Assembly: GCF_029784135.1 (NCBI RefSeq)
Contig: NC_073745.1
Location: 280,585,803 to 280,649,802, forward strand
Length of the DNA: 64,000 nucleotides
From: Toxorhynchites rutilus septentrionalis
Lineage: Eukaryota; Arthropoda; Insecta; Diptera; Culicidae
Reading direction: 5' to 3'
In this document: positions 11,815-22,560 of the stretch, one piece after another
Layout: the number at the start of each line of letters is the position of its first letter
How positions within the stretch are numbered: the first letter of the stretch is position 1
Translations under genes and position numbers: made by a program
The notes under the pieces: model-generated
Database searches by the model: none
What the model was told of the DNA's origin: nothing
What the model saw: only the letters and a program-made list of their open reading frames with translations

Positions 11815-13245
11815 GACGTAGGATTACGTCTTTCGGGAACATATAGGGGTACAAATTGAAAATCGAAAATCGATTACATCGTGAAAATTGTCCAATTTCA
11901 AACGCGCTCAGTCATTTCATGATGGATTGATGCAATTTTTTGCGTCAATCGATCTCGGCTCTCCATAACAATTTTTTATATTGAAGAAAATAATATACGT
12001 CATGAAACTAACTATCGAACAATTGAAAAATCTTATCCCCTATCCTAAAGGAAATACCCACTTCTGATTGGTCGAAATTGACGACACATGCGACGGGTCC
12101 CTAACAAAGACATCAAATCGGTATTGTAAATACATTAAAGTAGGGGGAGCTTTGTTCCTACCGAAATATGTTCCCTAACAAAGACATCAAACTCAAGCTG
12201 CCTGGGAGAAATCGGCATTGCAAATATATGCAAGTCGGGGGTTGCTTCGTGAAATTCCATATCAATGACCGATCGTTTATTGTGAAAAATTTAGCACAAG
12301 TGTAGGTGTTAAATTGTGTATGGTAGAAGTTGTGTTAAAATGACTTGATATATGAAACGATTTATGTTAATTTCCTAAAATTAAAAACCAAGGTGTGTTC
12401 CCGCTCGAGAACGGGTCGTTTGGTTTAAGCTGTCTGTTTAGTTATGTTCATTTTCACCCAAGGGAAGTTTATACGGCGAAAAAAATTGGAAAAGTGAAGA
12501 AATATTCGAAAAAGTGATTTCCCATATCTTTTACACATAGTATTAGGTGTTGTTAGTCCAGTTAAAATTCGCATTGGGTTGAATAAACACTCAGAAATAA
12601 AAAATTATAAAAAATACCTTTTCCATTTCAAATATGTTTTCTCTATATCAGTACAGTACAGTACAGTAAAACCTATTGTTGTGCGGTTTTTTTGAGGGGG
12701 ATAAAAAAAAGGATTATTGACGAAGTTATCGTTCATTTAGTCCATATCGTCCATATGCATTTCAGTGCGAAAAAAGCATATTTGCGTCTTAATTATCCAC
12801 TTCTGAAATCATTCCCCTCCTCCCATCAAATGCTCTAAGTTTTTCTAAGTTTTCGCATGACATGATATCTAACAGCATCACGTTTCGGCATGCAACTAAA
12901 AGCACAAAACAGCCACTCGCAACCGAAGAGGCAAAGTGTCCCATCGCAAAGCAGGGAAACAAAAGGAAATTGAACGGTGAACGGCGTGGATTTCAGTTAT
13001 TTTCTTGAGGGAAACTTTTTTTATGCGGTCCCTATGTACCGGACAAAAAAAGTTGTTTTCAAAATGTGTACCGAACACGGTTTTTGAAAGCTACTGGTGA
13101 AGTTTTCCACTATTTTTTATGCGATTTTTTTATGCGGTCCCTATCCCCCGCACAAAAAAAGGTTTGCCTGTAACATATTTTTATCGATGAGAGAAAATGA
13201 TAATAGTGTTCGGTATTGGTAATTATCTTATATTACACTGGTGAG
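11815..13245 (+). repeat. Palindrome-ended dispersed repeat, interrupted by a MITE
   Basis: Starts with the palindrome GACGTAGGATTACGTC (11815-11830) and continues CTTTCGGGAACATATAGGGG. The same sequence occurs inverted at 22915-24082, with matching landmarks such as CTCGAGAACGGGTCGTTTGG (12404 here, 23319 there) and TTCGGTATTGGTAATTATCT (13209 here). The interior carries CCTGGGAGAAATCGGCATTGCAAATATATGCAAGTC-type tandem units. Homology resumes at AACATATTTTTATCGATGAG after the 12664-13170 MITE, so the MITE inserted into this copy. No protein is encoded. Confidence 0.75.
12664..13170. mobile_element. TA-flanked MITE nested in the dispersed repeat
   Basis: It begins CAGTAAAACCTATTGTTGTG and ends GTTTGCCTG, whose reverse complement CAGGCAAACC matches the start. 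GTGCGG near the left end and CCGCAC near the right end also pair. TA dinucleotides flank both ends (12662-12663 and 13171-13172). A CAGT/CAGG start with TA duplication indicates the Tc1/mariner/pogo superfamily. An internal near-copy of the right end (TTTTTTTATGCGGTCCCTAT) suggests a duplicated terminus. The 60-codon antisense ORF inside is not a gene. Confidence 0.8.
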
Positions 13246-13441
13246 TTTTTTTTCTTTATTTCATACATACATATCACACGAGGCATCTCGTGTAGGATCA
13301 CAGAGGGTGGTTTTCATCATATCTCGTTCCACTTCGATATCTTATCTGATACGCACCATCCAACGACTGTCTATCATCCTTCTGCCATCATCACTCGGTA
13401 AACACTGGTGGAGTTAACATACAATACCCCACAAACATAAC
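13246..13441. other. No gene recognised upstream of the histone-type hairpin
   Basis: No frame before the hairpin at 13442 gives histone-like protein. The palindromic ACACGAGGCATCTCGTGT lies at 13276-13293. Confidence 0.3.
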
Positions 13442-13457
13442 GTCCCTTTTCAGGGCC
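13442..13457 (+). terminator. Histone-type 3' stem-loop, orphan
   Basis: GTCCCTTTTCAGGGCC followed by ACCA matches the animal replication-dependent histone 3' hairpin (6-bp stem, TTTC loop) except for one stem mismatch. A CAAAGAG purine element at 13471-13477 resembles the U7-pairing downstream element. No histone coding sequence precedes it, so it may be the remnant of a lost gene or a chance match. Confidence 0.4.
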
Positions 13458-13477
13458 ACCAAATCATTATCAAAGAG

Positions 13478-14311
13478 TTTAACGATGTAGATCTTCAAAC
13501 ATATCCAAAATCAACAGATAGTCTAACGGAATCCTACGTCAACTATGCGGACGTGTCTCGGACACAACCCTCCTGTGACTTTTTTTCAGCGTTTTAAAAT
13601 GTTACTGATGTATTTAAGCGCGTCGAACTGTCGCACGCGATGCAACAAATTTCTCTTCTTGATATACCAAGACGAAGAACGTTTTCATTGAAATTTGTTT
13701 CGAAATTTATCGGTGTTCAGTTAGACCGGACCATGTGACATTTTTATGATTTCGAAACGGACTTGAAGTTCCGCGTTCTGCAATTATCGAACCTTCCATT
13801 TTGTTTTTTCAGTATTCTGCCGCTCTATGCATACTTGGCACATGTTCCAAAATCAGTAACTGAGAAAAACGCAATCGAAGATTTCAGCATATTTGTCCAC
13901 CAGAAGCTTCAAGCAATTCAACTTGGCAATCCACCAGATTTTTTATAAGTAGTAAACTATTGTTTAATAAAATGTGAAGAGTTCCACTCACTTGAAATGA
14001 GTGGTGGGACAGTTATGCCTAGACAACATGGAACAATTGAACTTGATGTTTTTTTCTGAAATACTGGGAACTAACAAAACGTTTTTTGGCGTTTCCCGAA
14101 AGATTATGCATATAATCATCGTTTTATGAAGAAGGTAGGGATCTGCAACACCTTTGTGAAATATAAATCACATTGTTATTAGGTATTCGCAAACAAGGTG
14201 TACACGTATCCTGTTAAACTTATTCATATTTGTTTGAGAATTAGTTCGCATCAGCCCTGCTGAAAGCGTTACATAAAATGTTTGTACTTGAACCGATACA
14301 TTTATTATGGA
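13478..14311. other. No gene recognised
   Basis: Contains the half-palindrome CCTACGTCA near 13531 followed by GTGTCTCGGACACAACCC, a word also found near 15740-15765 (GTGTCTCGGATACAACCC), and a partial relative of the 5491-5794 MITE near 13990-14130. The ORF at 13763-13948 has no recognisable domain. Confidence 0.35.
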
Positions 14312-15130
14312 CTAGCTGACCCGGCAAACTTCGTCCCGCCAAACATTTGTTTTTTGTCATCAATACCTTCAAGCATTCACGTTTTCTTACTATGAGCAAG
14401 TTCATGGATCCAATCGCAGAACTGTTCATTGATTGATTTTCTAATCGACCCCGTTGAATTTACCTTTTACTATAAAATTCTTAGTATTTCTAACAAAACT
14501 CATTATAATATCAGATTATTTTCAGACACAATTTTCGTTCAAGATTTTTGAACCACTTGCAAATGACATGTTTCTCCGTTACATGGAATGAATGTTTTAT
14601 ACAGAAAATATGATAGAATAAAGACAGCCCTAAATCGGACAATTCCTTCCTCGAGTTCTGCTCTTATCAACACATCCGGCGATCCTTTTTTGGTATAGAT
14701 AAAAGGAGATATAGGAATGCGTTTCATCATTTTAAAATCCATTTCGAGTTTCGAACAAAGATCAATTTCGCTAGCGCAAACATCAAATGGACTAACAGCA
14801 CTTGTCACTATGCAATTGTAGAACATATTTCAATTTAATTTTCCGAATTTTCCCTTCTTCCTTCAGAGTTTCCCGAAAATTTTCAATTGTCATGTTCGGT
14901 TGGAATAATTTTGGTTGAAATATGTGTAATATTTTTATGGGACCTCCTCTCCATTCCAGAGGAGGGAGAAGTGTCATACCATCATAGAAACATTTCTCAT
15001 ACCCAAAAACCCTTACATCCCAAATTGTGCTTGATTAATTCTCGAGTTATGCAGAAGTTTGTGTTTGTGTGCCCCCTGTAATTTGTGTCTCATTTGTATG
15101 GCAGCCCCCATACAAATCACTACAGTCTAA
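14312..15130 (-). mobile_element. Helitron-type element, partial, antisense
   Basis: The antisense 3' end is CTAG at 14312-14315, preceded on the minus strand by GGCGGGACGAAGTTTGCCGG and GTCAG, the same end as the complete copy at 16202-16861. The body shares TATGGCAGCCCC, ATTAATTCTCGAGTTATGCA and CATAGAAACATTTC units with that copy. The TC 5' end was not found, so the upstream limit near 15130 is approximate. It has no Rep/helicase and is non-autonomous. Confidence 0.65.
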
Positions 15131-15230
15131 ACCGCACTTTGAAATAGAACATTTTGCGATCACTCACACAGAAGACCAGCATTTTTCACTGATCCGTTCA
15201 GTCAGATTGAACCAAGTTCATTTTTTAATA

Positions 15231-15536
15231 CAGTAGAACCCCGATTATCCGCGAAATAGCCGGACAAGATCACCGCGAGTAACGAAAATCGCGGATAACG
15301 CGATAAAGGACTAAAAATAAGGTGCAAACACGAAATAAAGATATTTCAGGAAAACTATAAAAAAATCAATAAACTATCCATCTGTAAGATCGTGTACATC
15401 AGTGGTCAGATAATATGAAAGCTATGACTAAAACAAAAGACCAAATGCCTACCTGTCACTGACAAATTTCAGGAAACTCTATAGAATTACTATAGAACCG
15501 CGGATTATCCGCTCGCGGATAATCGTGGTTCTACTG
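15231..15536. mobile_element. pogo/Tigger-like MITE
   Basis: TIRs CAGTAGAACCCCGATTATCC (from 15231) and, inverted, GGATAATCGTGGTTCTACTG (to 15536), with TA on both sides (15229-15230, 15537-15538). The CAGTAGAACC.CGATTATCCG terminus is the known pogo/Tigger type, and about 306 bp is MITE-sized. No transposase is inside. Confidence 0.85.
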
Positions 15537-15639
15537 TATAATTAAAATGTGTACCTTCTACGCTAACGGGTTCAAGAATATTTCATCAAGGTACATTCAA
15601 GGAAACGTTTTGTTGGTTTGAATTTGGTGCTTGGACATT

Positions 15640-15780
15640 GTTTGAATTCAATATACATTGTATACAAAGTATACAAAATACAGTATACAATATACAAAGA
15701 CGTAGTTCTACGTCAAAAAATATTGCGTAGTCCTATGTTCTAAGCGGTCGTGTCTCGGATACAACCCCACGATTTTTTTT
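15640..15780. repeat. Palindrome site with flanking dispersed repeat
   Basis: A TATACAA-rich stretch leads into GACGTAGTTCTACGTC (15699-15714). GTCGTGTCTCGGATACAACC follows from about 15748, shared in part with 13540-13570 and weakly with 60080-60100. Confidence 0.5.
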
Positions 15781-16201
15781 TTAAAGTTACACTTGCAAAA
15801 AGTATGCATTGTTTTCGTAAATATTGATTGTATTGGTAGAGGAACCGCGGTTTTTCAGATTTATGCTAATGAAAATAGCTTCGACATGTTATTCTATAAT
15901 ATTTGAACCGCCCTGTGGCAATGAATAATGATCAAAAGTGGAATAGGGAAACGAAAAAAGGACTTTTCGGCTTGTTTTAATTTCAGTAAAAACATGACAA
16001 AACACATTTTTACAAAACATTTGGCCTTTTATTTCGAAAACCAGTATATTGAACTGTAAGAAACTGCTTTTAAGTTTTGGTAAACATGAGTTTTCAAAGA
16101 TACATTTGAAGTTCATGGACATGTCCGTCTTACCCCACATGGTTAAAGGGCAACATTTTTTTAATATTTTTTCTCGTAAGCTGAGCGTTTTTTACATAAC
16201 A
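15781..16201. other. No gene recognised
   Basis: AT-rich DNA between two elements. The ORFs at 15889-16140 and 16049-16276 overlap antisense and lack domains. Confidence 0.3.
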
Positions 16202-16861
16202 TCTATATATAATATATATAAAAATGGATTTCTGTCTGTTTGTCTGTCTGATTCTTATGGAGTCGGGAACTACTGAACCGATCAACATGAAAATTGGTAT
16301 GTAGGGGTTTTTGGGGCCGGGGAAGGTTTTGGTGATAGTTTGAGACTACTCCCCCCTCTCTAAGGGGGGAGGGGCTGCCATACAAATTCAACACAAATTT
16401 CTACATTACTTGAGAATTAATCAAGCAAATGAAACGAAATTTGGCATGTGAAGGTTTTACAGTGCAATAAATGTTTCTATGGTGGTTAGTCTCTCCACCT
16501 CCCTCTCTAAGGGGGGTTGCCATCGAATGAAACACAAATTTCTGCATAACTCGAGAAATTTCTGTATTATTCGAGAATTAATCAAGCAAATGGAAACAAA
16601 TTTTTCATGTGGTGGTTTTAGGGTACAAGAAATGGTTCTATGGTGGTTAGATACTCCTCCCCCTCTCTTAGGTGGGGCTGCTATACAAATGAAACACAAC
16701 TTCCTGCATAACTCGAGAAATTTCTGCATTACTCGAGAATTAATCAAGCAAATGGAACCAGATTTTGCATGTGGAGGTTTTAGGGTACAAGAATGAATGT
16801 TTGAAGGTATTGATAACAAAAAACAAATTTTAGGCGGGACGAAGTCTTCCGGGTCAGCTAG
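16202..16861 (+). mobile_element. Non-autonomous Helitron-type element, complete
   Basis: Begins TCTATATATAATATATATAA and ends CTAG (16858-16861), inserted between A (16201) and T (16862), the Helitron 5'-TC...CTRR-3' rule with AT target. A hairpin CGG-GAC-GAA-GTC-TT-CCG at 16835-16851 lies 6 nt before CTAG, as expected for the Helitron 3' terminator. The interior is 2-3 diverged copies of a unit of about 160-180 bp (TTCTATGGTGGTTAG, GCATAACTCGAG, ATTAATCAAGCAAATGGAA). There is no Rep/helicase gene. ORFs on both strands are translated repeat. Confidence 0.8.
16835..16851 (+). repeat. Helitron 3' terminal hairpin
   Basis: CGGGAC-GAA-GTC-TT-CCG folds into a six-pair stem with a two-base bulge, directly before the terminal CTAG. 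Confidence 0.65.
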
Positions 16862-16969
16862 TATCCAATTATCGAAGAGGATTTTTTTCTCGTTTTCGAG
16901 TTATGAGTTTCGACATGGGACTACGTCTAATCGGAGTATATGGGGGTGAAATGAAAACCTAAACACAGA

Positions 16970-17149
16970 TAATTTTTTGTGTGGACACCGACTGGACAAC
17001 ATCGTTATCCGACGAGCTGGACGGTGAGGGATCAAGTGCCTTTCTCAAGGCAATAAGGAGTAAAGTAAAGTTAGACAAAGGCCTTTTTCAAGGCTAGAGA
17101 TGAATGAACTGAAAAAAGTTTAAAGTCTCTATAATTCATTACCTGCCTG
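16970..17149 (+). mobile_element. SINE with internal GCCTT/AAGGC stems, 12-bp TSD
   Basis: Bounded by a perfect 12-bp duplication CCTAAACACAGA (16958-16969 and 17150-17161). The head reads GTGTGGACACCGACTGGACA, then GAGCTGGACGGTGAGGGATC (B-box-like GGGATCAAGTGCC), two GCCTTTxTCAAGGC inverted motifs and a simple tail ATTCATTACCTGCCTGCC. Other copies lie at 25371-25462, 25476-25673 and 40975-41174, with degraded ones near 56395 and 58730. The structure indicates an unnamed pol III-type SINE. Its A-box is not obvious. Confidence 0.8.
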
Positions 17150-17161
17150 CCTAAACACAGA

Positions 17162-17625
17162 ACAAGCAGGGAAAAATGAAAGATTCCGAATGCTTATAAC
17201 TAGAACATTTTTTTACAGATCGGAAAGATGTTTGCATCAATTTATAGGAAATATTTCTACGCATCTATCATAATTAAGAAAATGTTATTTTCTATAAGAT
17301 AAACAGTTTAATAACTGTAGAATGTCAAGCGTGATCTAAAAGCCCTAACTGCCAAGTTTCGATTGGCCCGATTTACGGTTTTCCCAACACAGACTTCAAA
17401 ATCAATGTACCTGTGGGAATCCGCTTCACAAATATACATGCAAGTAGGGGGTATTTTTGTTCTCACCGAGCTGTGTTTCCCTAACACGGACTTCAAAATC
17501 AATGTGCCTGGGGGAATGCACTTTGCAAATATATGCAAGTTGGGGGTAATTTTGTTTTCGCCGAGCTGTGTTTACCTAACACGAACTTCAACATCAATGT
17601 GCCTGGGAAATAGAAATAGAATAAG
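17162..17625 (-). repeat. Inverted copy of the 1385-2258 tandem-unit repeat
   Basis: Carries the same blocks in reverse order: ATCGGAAAGATGTTTGCATC (17219), then three units containing AATCAATGT(A/G)CCTG, TTTGCAAATATA and TTTCCCTAACACGGACTTCA. The 12-bp-TSD SINE inserted in or beside it. A 144-codon ORF across 17363-17797 is a translation of the repeat and is not a gene. Confidence 0.65.
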
Positions 17626-18671
17626 TTACATCGAGAGTAATAGATGTATACATTGTCCGTTCTGTGGTTTCAATTTTTGGTATCAATTACAATTCGACAC
17701 ACAGTCAGCTAGTAACCAGTTGCCGGCGGCGGCGTGCTGTCCATCATCATCAGCATCGAGATATTTCCGCCGAATGAAAAGTGGAGAAAGAAAGTGAGAA
17801 TGTCCCACGTCTTTCCGGTTTTATCCACGACATTACTCACCCGTCTTTTTTTTTATTTTCCATTTTTTAATGTTTTGAGTTTTATGTTTATTGTAAGACC
17901 ATTGTAGAATCTCTACTTCTTACCGTGGCCCATTGCTCGATTGTTTGTCCAAACACGGCCTATCTTCCTTAGCACAGGATGATTTCTCACTTGTTTGGCA
18001 GGCAAATCCCATTTGCGTTTAAAATTCTTCCCGTAACTTGCGATTTCACTTTTCTTCTTCGGTACTCCTTCACAAGCGACACCCTTAACATAATTCGGTG
18101 AAATTCTTCAAATGTTACATCATAGAATAGCATTTGTGATATGAGGATGATAGAGGATAGTATTTGACGAAAAAAAATCCTTCAACGCATGTGTTGAAAT
18201 TTTAACAATGACAGGGTTATTCAGAGTTACTTCTTTTTTGTTCTGGATTCTGTTTGCCTTAAACTGGCTGTACTTCAGAAAGTACGCTACATCCTAATTT
18301 GCAAATTCAAATAACATTTTTGAAGTGAAAAACATAAAAGTTAGTGGTTTATAAGGTGTTATTATTGTTTTTATCCCGAAAATCCATAATAAACTTGACT
18401 GTTTCTATCAAACATGATATTGGTCATTGTTGGGTTATTTATAGAACATCAGCTCGATGTTTCTTGCAGAGCAGAGCAGTTGTATGGATGAATCGATCTG
18501 TGTTCCACCGTGGATCGATCTCCATCGCTGATGATGATTGCGTGGACGTAGTTTTTCTATAACAACACAAAGATGGTCAATTGATGGCCCTGAGTTCGAT
18601 CGATCGCTTAGTAAGCGAAAGCGTAGCCAAGTGGCTACTAAGACCCCTATATTTTTATTTGAAAGCTGAAA
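17626..18671. other. No gene recognised
   Basis: Mixed-composition DNA. A GCCGGCGGCGGCGTGC patch lies near 17721. Short ORFs lack domains. Confidence 0.3.
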
Positions 18672-19022
18672 TTTTTACATAACATATCCCAAAATCATAG
18701 AGGTGTTTCTTTTCGTTTCTGAGCTACGATTTTTCAAAGTTTTCATGTTTTCAGTTTTCCTGCAATATATCTATGCGACTAGAATCCAGTATTTTCACAA
18801 ATGTGGTAAAAATAATAGCTTATTGGCTTTAATTTGATATATTTGATCATCTAAATCGGTCCAGTAGTTCAAAAGTTATGAAATTTTGAAAAAAGTCATT
18901 TTTGGAAAAAAAAAAAAAAGGGAAAAATAATTTTTTGGACCATTGGTTGGATTTTAAAAATCACAACTTAAAAACGAAAAGAAACACTTCTCTGGTTTTT
19001 GGATATTTTATGCAAAGAAAAA
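18672..19022. mobile_element. Foldback MITE
   Basis: About 65 bp at the left (ATCATAGAGGTGTTTCTTTTCG near 18695) is repeated inverted at the right (GAAAAGAAACACTTCTCTGG near 18977). The centre includes AATCGGTCCAGTAGTTCAAA, which recurs directly near 19142. AT-rich and non-coding. Confidence 0.6.
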
Positions 19023-19396
19023 TATTAAAAAAATAAAAAAATGGTCCCGAGACCATGTAAACTATCAAAAACAAATACAATCAATGATTATGAAACCAAA
19101 ATCCATTTTCTTTAGTTTCAATTTGATAAGTCGATCATTTAAATCGGTCTAGCAGCTCAAAAGCTATGAATTTTTGAAAAAGAAGACTTTCTTTTGGGAA
19201 AAAGGGAAAAAAATGATTTTTCGGACAACCCTAAAATGGAAATGGGTACTCTAATGAACAAATAAAGGAATACGGGTATAATTTATTGCGATAAGGAAAA
19301 AATTACCACTTTTCACAGAAATCTGAGAAACACTAAACACCCAGGTTTTTTACGCGGGGGATACGTTCCTCGTAAAAAAAAATTGCTTAAAAACAA

Positions 19397-19492
19397 CCGC
19401 GTTAATTGGAAAATCCGCGTAAAAATACCGCGTTAATTCGGAATTCCGCATAAAATAAAACCGCGTTAGTTGGAATATTCGCGTAAAAAAAA
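19397..19492. repeat. Short tandem repeat, about 33-bp unit
   Basis: Three imperfect units of ACCGCGTTAATTGGAAAATC plus CGCGTAAAA. A related GCGTAAAAAA word recurs at 58095-58150. Confidence 0.6.
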
Positions 19493-19687
19493 CCATGTCA
19501 CCTAACGATAGATATCAAATGGGACTATCTTTACGTAAAACGGAAGTAAAAAGTTGAGTGTTGCTTGCTTCCGAAAACCCGTAGTTTTTTCCTGCAATTT
19601 CGTTGGTTACTGGTAGCTATAGTTCGGTTTTTCTCACGAATGAGGTCATCTGCTGTTGCTAGAAGATTCCCTTGTGATTTGTACACT

Positions 19688-20700
19688 CTACTGCCGATGC
19701 ACGTGTAGTACCATTGTTGCACCGTCCAGAGCTAAGTAGACAGGGAAATCGCTGCCCGTTAAAACACACGTCCCGTTGTACCGTCCGGCGAGCTCCCCGT
19801 TACCCCACAAAAAAAAGTCTAGCGGGTTCAAATCGCATGATCTGGACGGCCAATTGGCATCACCAAAACGCGAAATTATGCGTCCCTCAAATTTCGTTCG
19901 CAATATGGCCATGTTCGGTCGTGTTGTGTGGCACGTGGCGCCGTCCTGCTGAAACCACATGTCATCCGTATCCATATCTTCAATTTGTGGCAAAAAAAAA
20001 AACGGTTAACATGCGGCCATAACGCTCACCATTCACAGTTACCGTCTCGCCGTGCTCATTTTCATAGAAATACGGCCCGATGACTTCACCAGACCATAAT
20101 GCGCACCAAACAGTGACTTTTGGCGGATGCAATGGCCTCTCAACAATCACGTGTGGATTTTCTGAGCCCCATATACGGAAATTTTGGGTGTTCACATAAC
20201 CACCGAGCTCGAAATGTGCCTCATCGCTGAAGAAAATTTGATGCGAAAATTCAGCATTTTGCTGCTGTTGTTCGTTCACCCTATCAACGTATGCCCGACG
20301 CATTCCATGGTCACCACGCTCTAATTTTTGTACCAGTTGGACTTTATATGGATGTAGGTGCAAGTCCAAATGCAAAATTCGCCACATTGATATGTTTGAC
20401 AAGCCCAATTGCTGAGCACGCCGTGTAATCGAAACATTCGGGTCATTTTCGGCCGAACGCACGTTACGATGATGCACAGGTTTCACAATATCCGCTACGG
20501 ATCCAGTTTGTTCGATTCTGCGCACTACATTAGCGATTGTGTGCTCTGTAGGCCATCCATGACGACCAAAATCCGTCCGTAATGCTCGAAAAACATTTGC
20601 CGGGTTTTCATCATTTTTATAGTATAATTTAACAAAATTAACACGTTGTGCGATGCTAAAACGATCAATATTGTAAAATGGCAGACATTCACCTAACGAT
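19688..20700 (-). pseudogene. Tc1/mariner-superfamily transposase of DD41D spacing, frameshifted
   Basis: Antisense open frames at 20525-19980 and 19993-19688 together carry a transposase. Upstream of 20525 the frame stays open through RTDFGRHGWPTEHTIANVVR, giving an N-terminal helix-turn-helix. The DDE core follows: FSDEAHFELGGY (first D), then WFQQDGATCHTT (second D) and SCDLNPLDFFLWG. Counting from the second D, the D of PLDFF is 41 residues on, a rosa-like DD41D arrangement. The frame breaks in an A-run at 19991-20001, and no starting ATG is found. After FLWG the sequence no longer looks like transposase, so the C-terminus is lost or replaced. TIRs were not found. Confidence 0.75.
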
Positions 20701-20759
20701 GACGCTTTGGTTGACAGCTATGTCAAACGGTTGTCAGCGCAGAGCCCGAAATGGAAAAC

Positions 20760-21380
20760 CCTGTACATATTTGAAATATTATTTATTTAATTTTTTCCAA
20801 GCTGTACATAATCGAGTCTAAAATTGTATACAATCGAATCATACATAATCAAGTCTGTTTATAATCGAGCCCAATCGGTATAATATTTGCCAACGAAAAC
20901 TAACTCAACGTCCTAACAGAATGGTCTAAAAATTCGTAGTTTTTGAATCGTTTGATCGATTTTCTATCTTTGTATAACAAACAAAGTAGTTAGAGTATTG
21001 TTTCAGGAAAATAAATGAAACTGCACCTGATATGCCTACCCGTAGGAATGTTCCTTAATATTTTGTTAGAACCGTGCCGGACAACTTTCGGGTCCGTTTT
21101 TTTATCATTGGATTATGCATCGATGATGATGATGATGTTGAATTAAAGAGGCTTTAAACTTTTCAGTTCATTCGCATCGCTTCCGAAATAAACGAAATAA
21201 ACGAAAGTAAAAGATGCGTCGAAAAAAGAGATTATCATCTATTTCAGGGATAATATAAAATATGCATACCGATCGGTCGGTAGCTCTGATTACGTCTCAA
21301 TTAGCTCAAATCTACGTGATCATGAGTGAGCAGCATTAATACTTCTTTGTTTTCCCAACCCAGACTTTCGTCGTTGAATT
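20760..21380. other. No gene recognised
   Basis: AT-rich DNA with a short SINE-tail-like relic (GGCTTTAAACTTTTCAGTTC, 21150-21169) next to a GATGATGATGATG run at 21123-21135. Confidence 0.35.
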
Positions 21381-22560
21381 AACTGAATGTTTTTCCTACA
21401 TTTCCCACCTCAGTTTTCCCTTCGCAGGCTTTGGGCTGTATGTTTGTCATCGCTGTTCAGTTACTATTCATATTGCGCTCTCTCGCTGTGTCGGAAGCCG
21501 TTCCGTGCAAAATATGTGAGTCTGTGTGCTCGATTGCATGCGAGCGAGCGCATCTATGTAGTTAGTACCGGGGCACCAGTGTTGGTCCCTGCGTTCATTC
21601 ACCTCGGAATAGTGGCCATTGGCCGCGCGCAACTCTCGGGTTGCACGGCCGCCCGTGGTGGACGAGTCTTTGACGCGGCTGAGATGCATTGGCGCAGGGC
21701 CGACCTGGCCTGCGAGACCGCTAATCTAAACCGACAGCGGAGAAAGGGAATGGCAAAAAAGCAATAAGTCAGCACAGATGCAGTTTCGTTGAAATACACA
21801 TTTTTGCCTTTGCTGTTTGTTTTGGGTTTGACCCACTGTTCTGTTATGTTTTTTCTTCTTATTTTTCAACCATTAGACGCAGCGAATAAAATTATCACAA
21901 GATGTGGAGGATGTTACGAATGCATATCATTTCCATCATTATATTTGCTCACATATAGAACAAGATTGATAGATTGAGACACGAACTGTTCACGGAATGA
22001 TCAAACGTTGTCAATATTGGTGACCTTTATTTTCCAGTTCAATGAATTGCAAAAGGTCAAGTACCTGCGCTATTGAAAAATCAACCAACTAAACCAACCA
22101 TCCAACCAAACGGCGGACGAGCGACGATTCGAACAGCCACCGAGTAATGTAATTACAACTAGTTTTACAAGCGAAAATTTTCTCCATTTAAAGTTCATCC
22201 TCGAAAACAATTTCCATTTTTCCTCTACTTGCACTTTCCTCAATAGCGTTGCAAACATTGCCCAGCTCCGTGAGAAGGGGAGGTGGGGTGGAGAGGTAAA
22301 AACGACGACGACGACGACGACGCTGTTGAAGGCGACGGCCCAAAGACAGAAGAATGGCCGCGGTTCGATGTGCAGGGCGGAGTGGCAAACGAACGACCCA
22401 TGATGCACCGGGCGGGAAAAAGGAAAGCAGTGGTGCAGCGAAATGCAAACACACAGTTCGCCAGCAGCGGCTCGGGAAATGGCCCCACCGGGTATCTTTC
22501 TCCGTTTGCTCCGCCGCATTGCTTGCCGTGCAGCCCGGCTCCATGACCAGCTAGCAGCAA
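21380..22560. other. GC-rich region, no gene recognised
   Basis: High GC and CpG between about 21500-21760 and 22260-22560, with a (CGA)n run (AACGACGACGACGACGACGA, 22300-22319). ORFs of 66-149 codons exist in five frames at once, a composition effect. None shows a domain. Possibly regulatory or 5' UTR DNA of a host gene. Confidence 0.3.

Noticed and set aside
16457..16819. Antisense 120-codon and sense 105-codon ORFs
   Set aside because: Both are translations of the Helitron internal units.
17363..17797. 144-codon plus-strand ORF
   Set aside because: It encodes the tandem units of a dispersed repeat; the similar ORF at 1555-1812 on the other strand confirms this.
21387..22560. Multiple ORFs up to 149 codons as host exons
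   Set aside because: High GC lowers stop frequency in all frames; no domain, start context or splice site supports one frame over the others.
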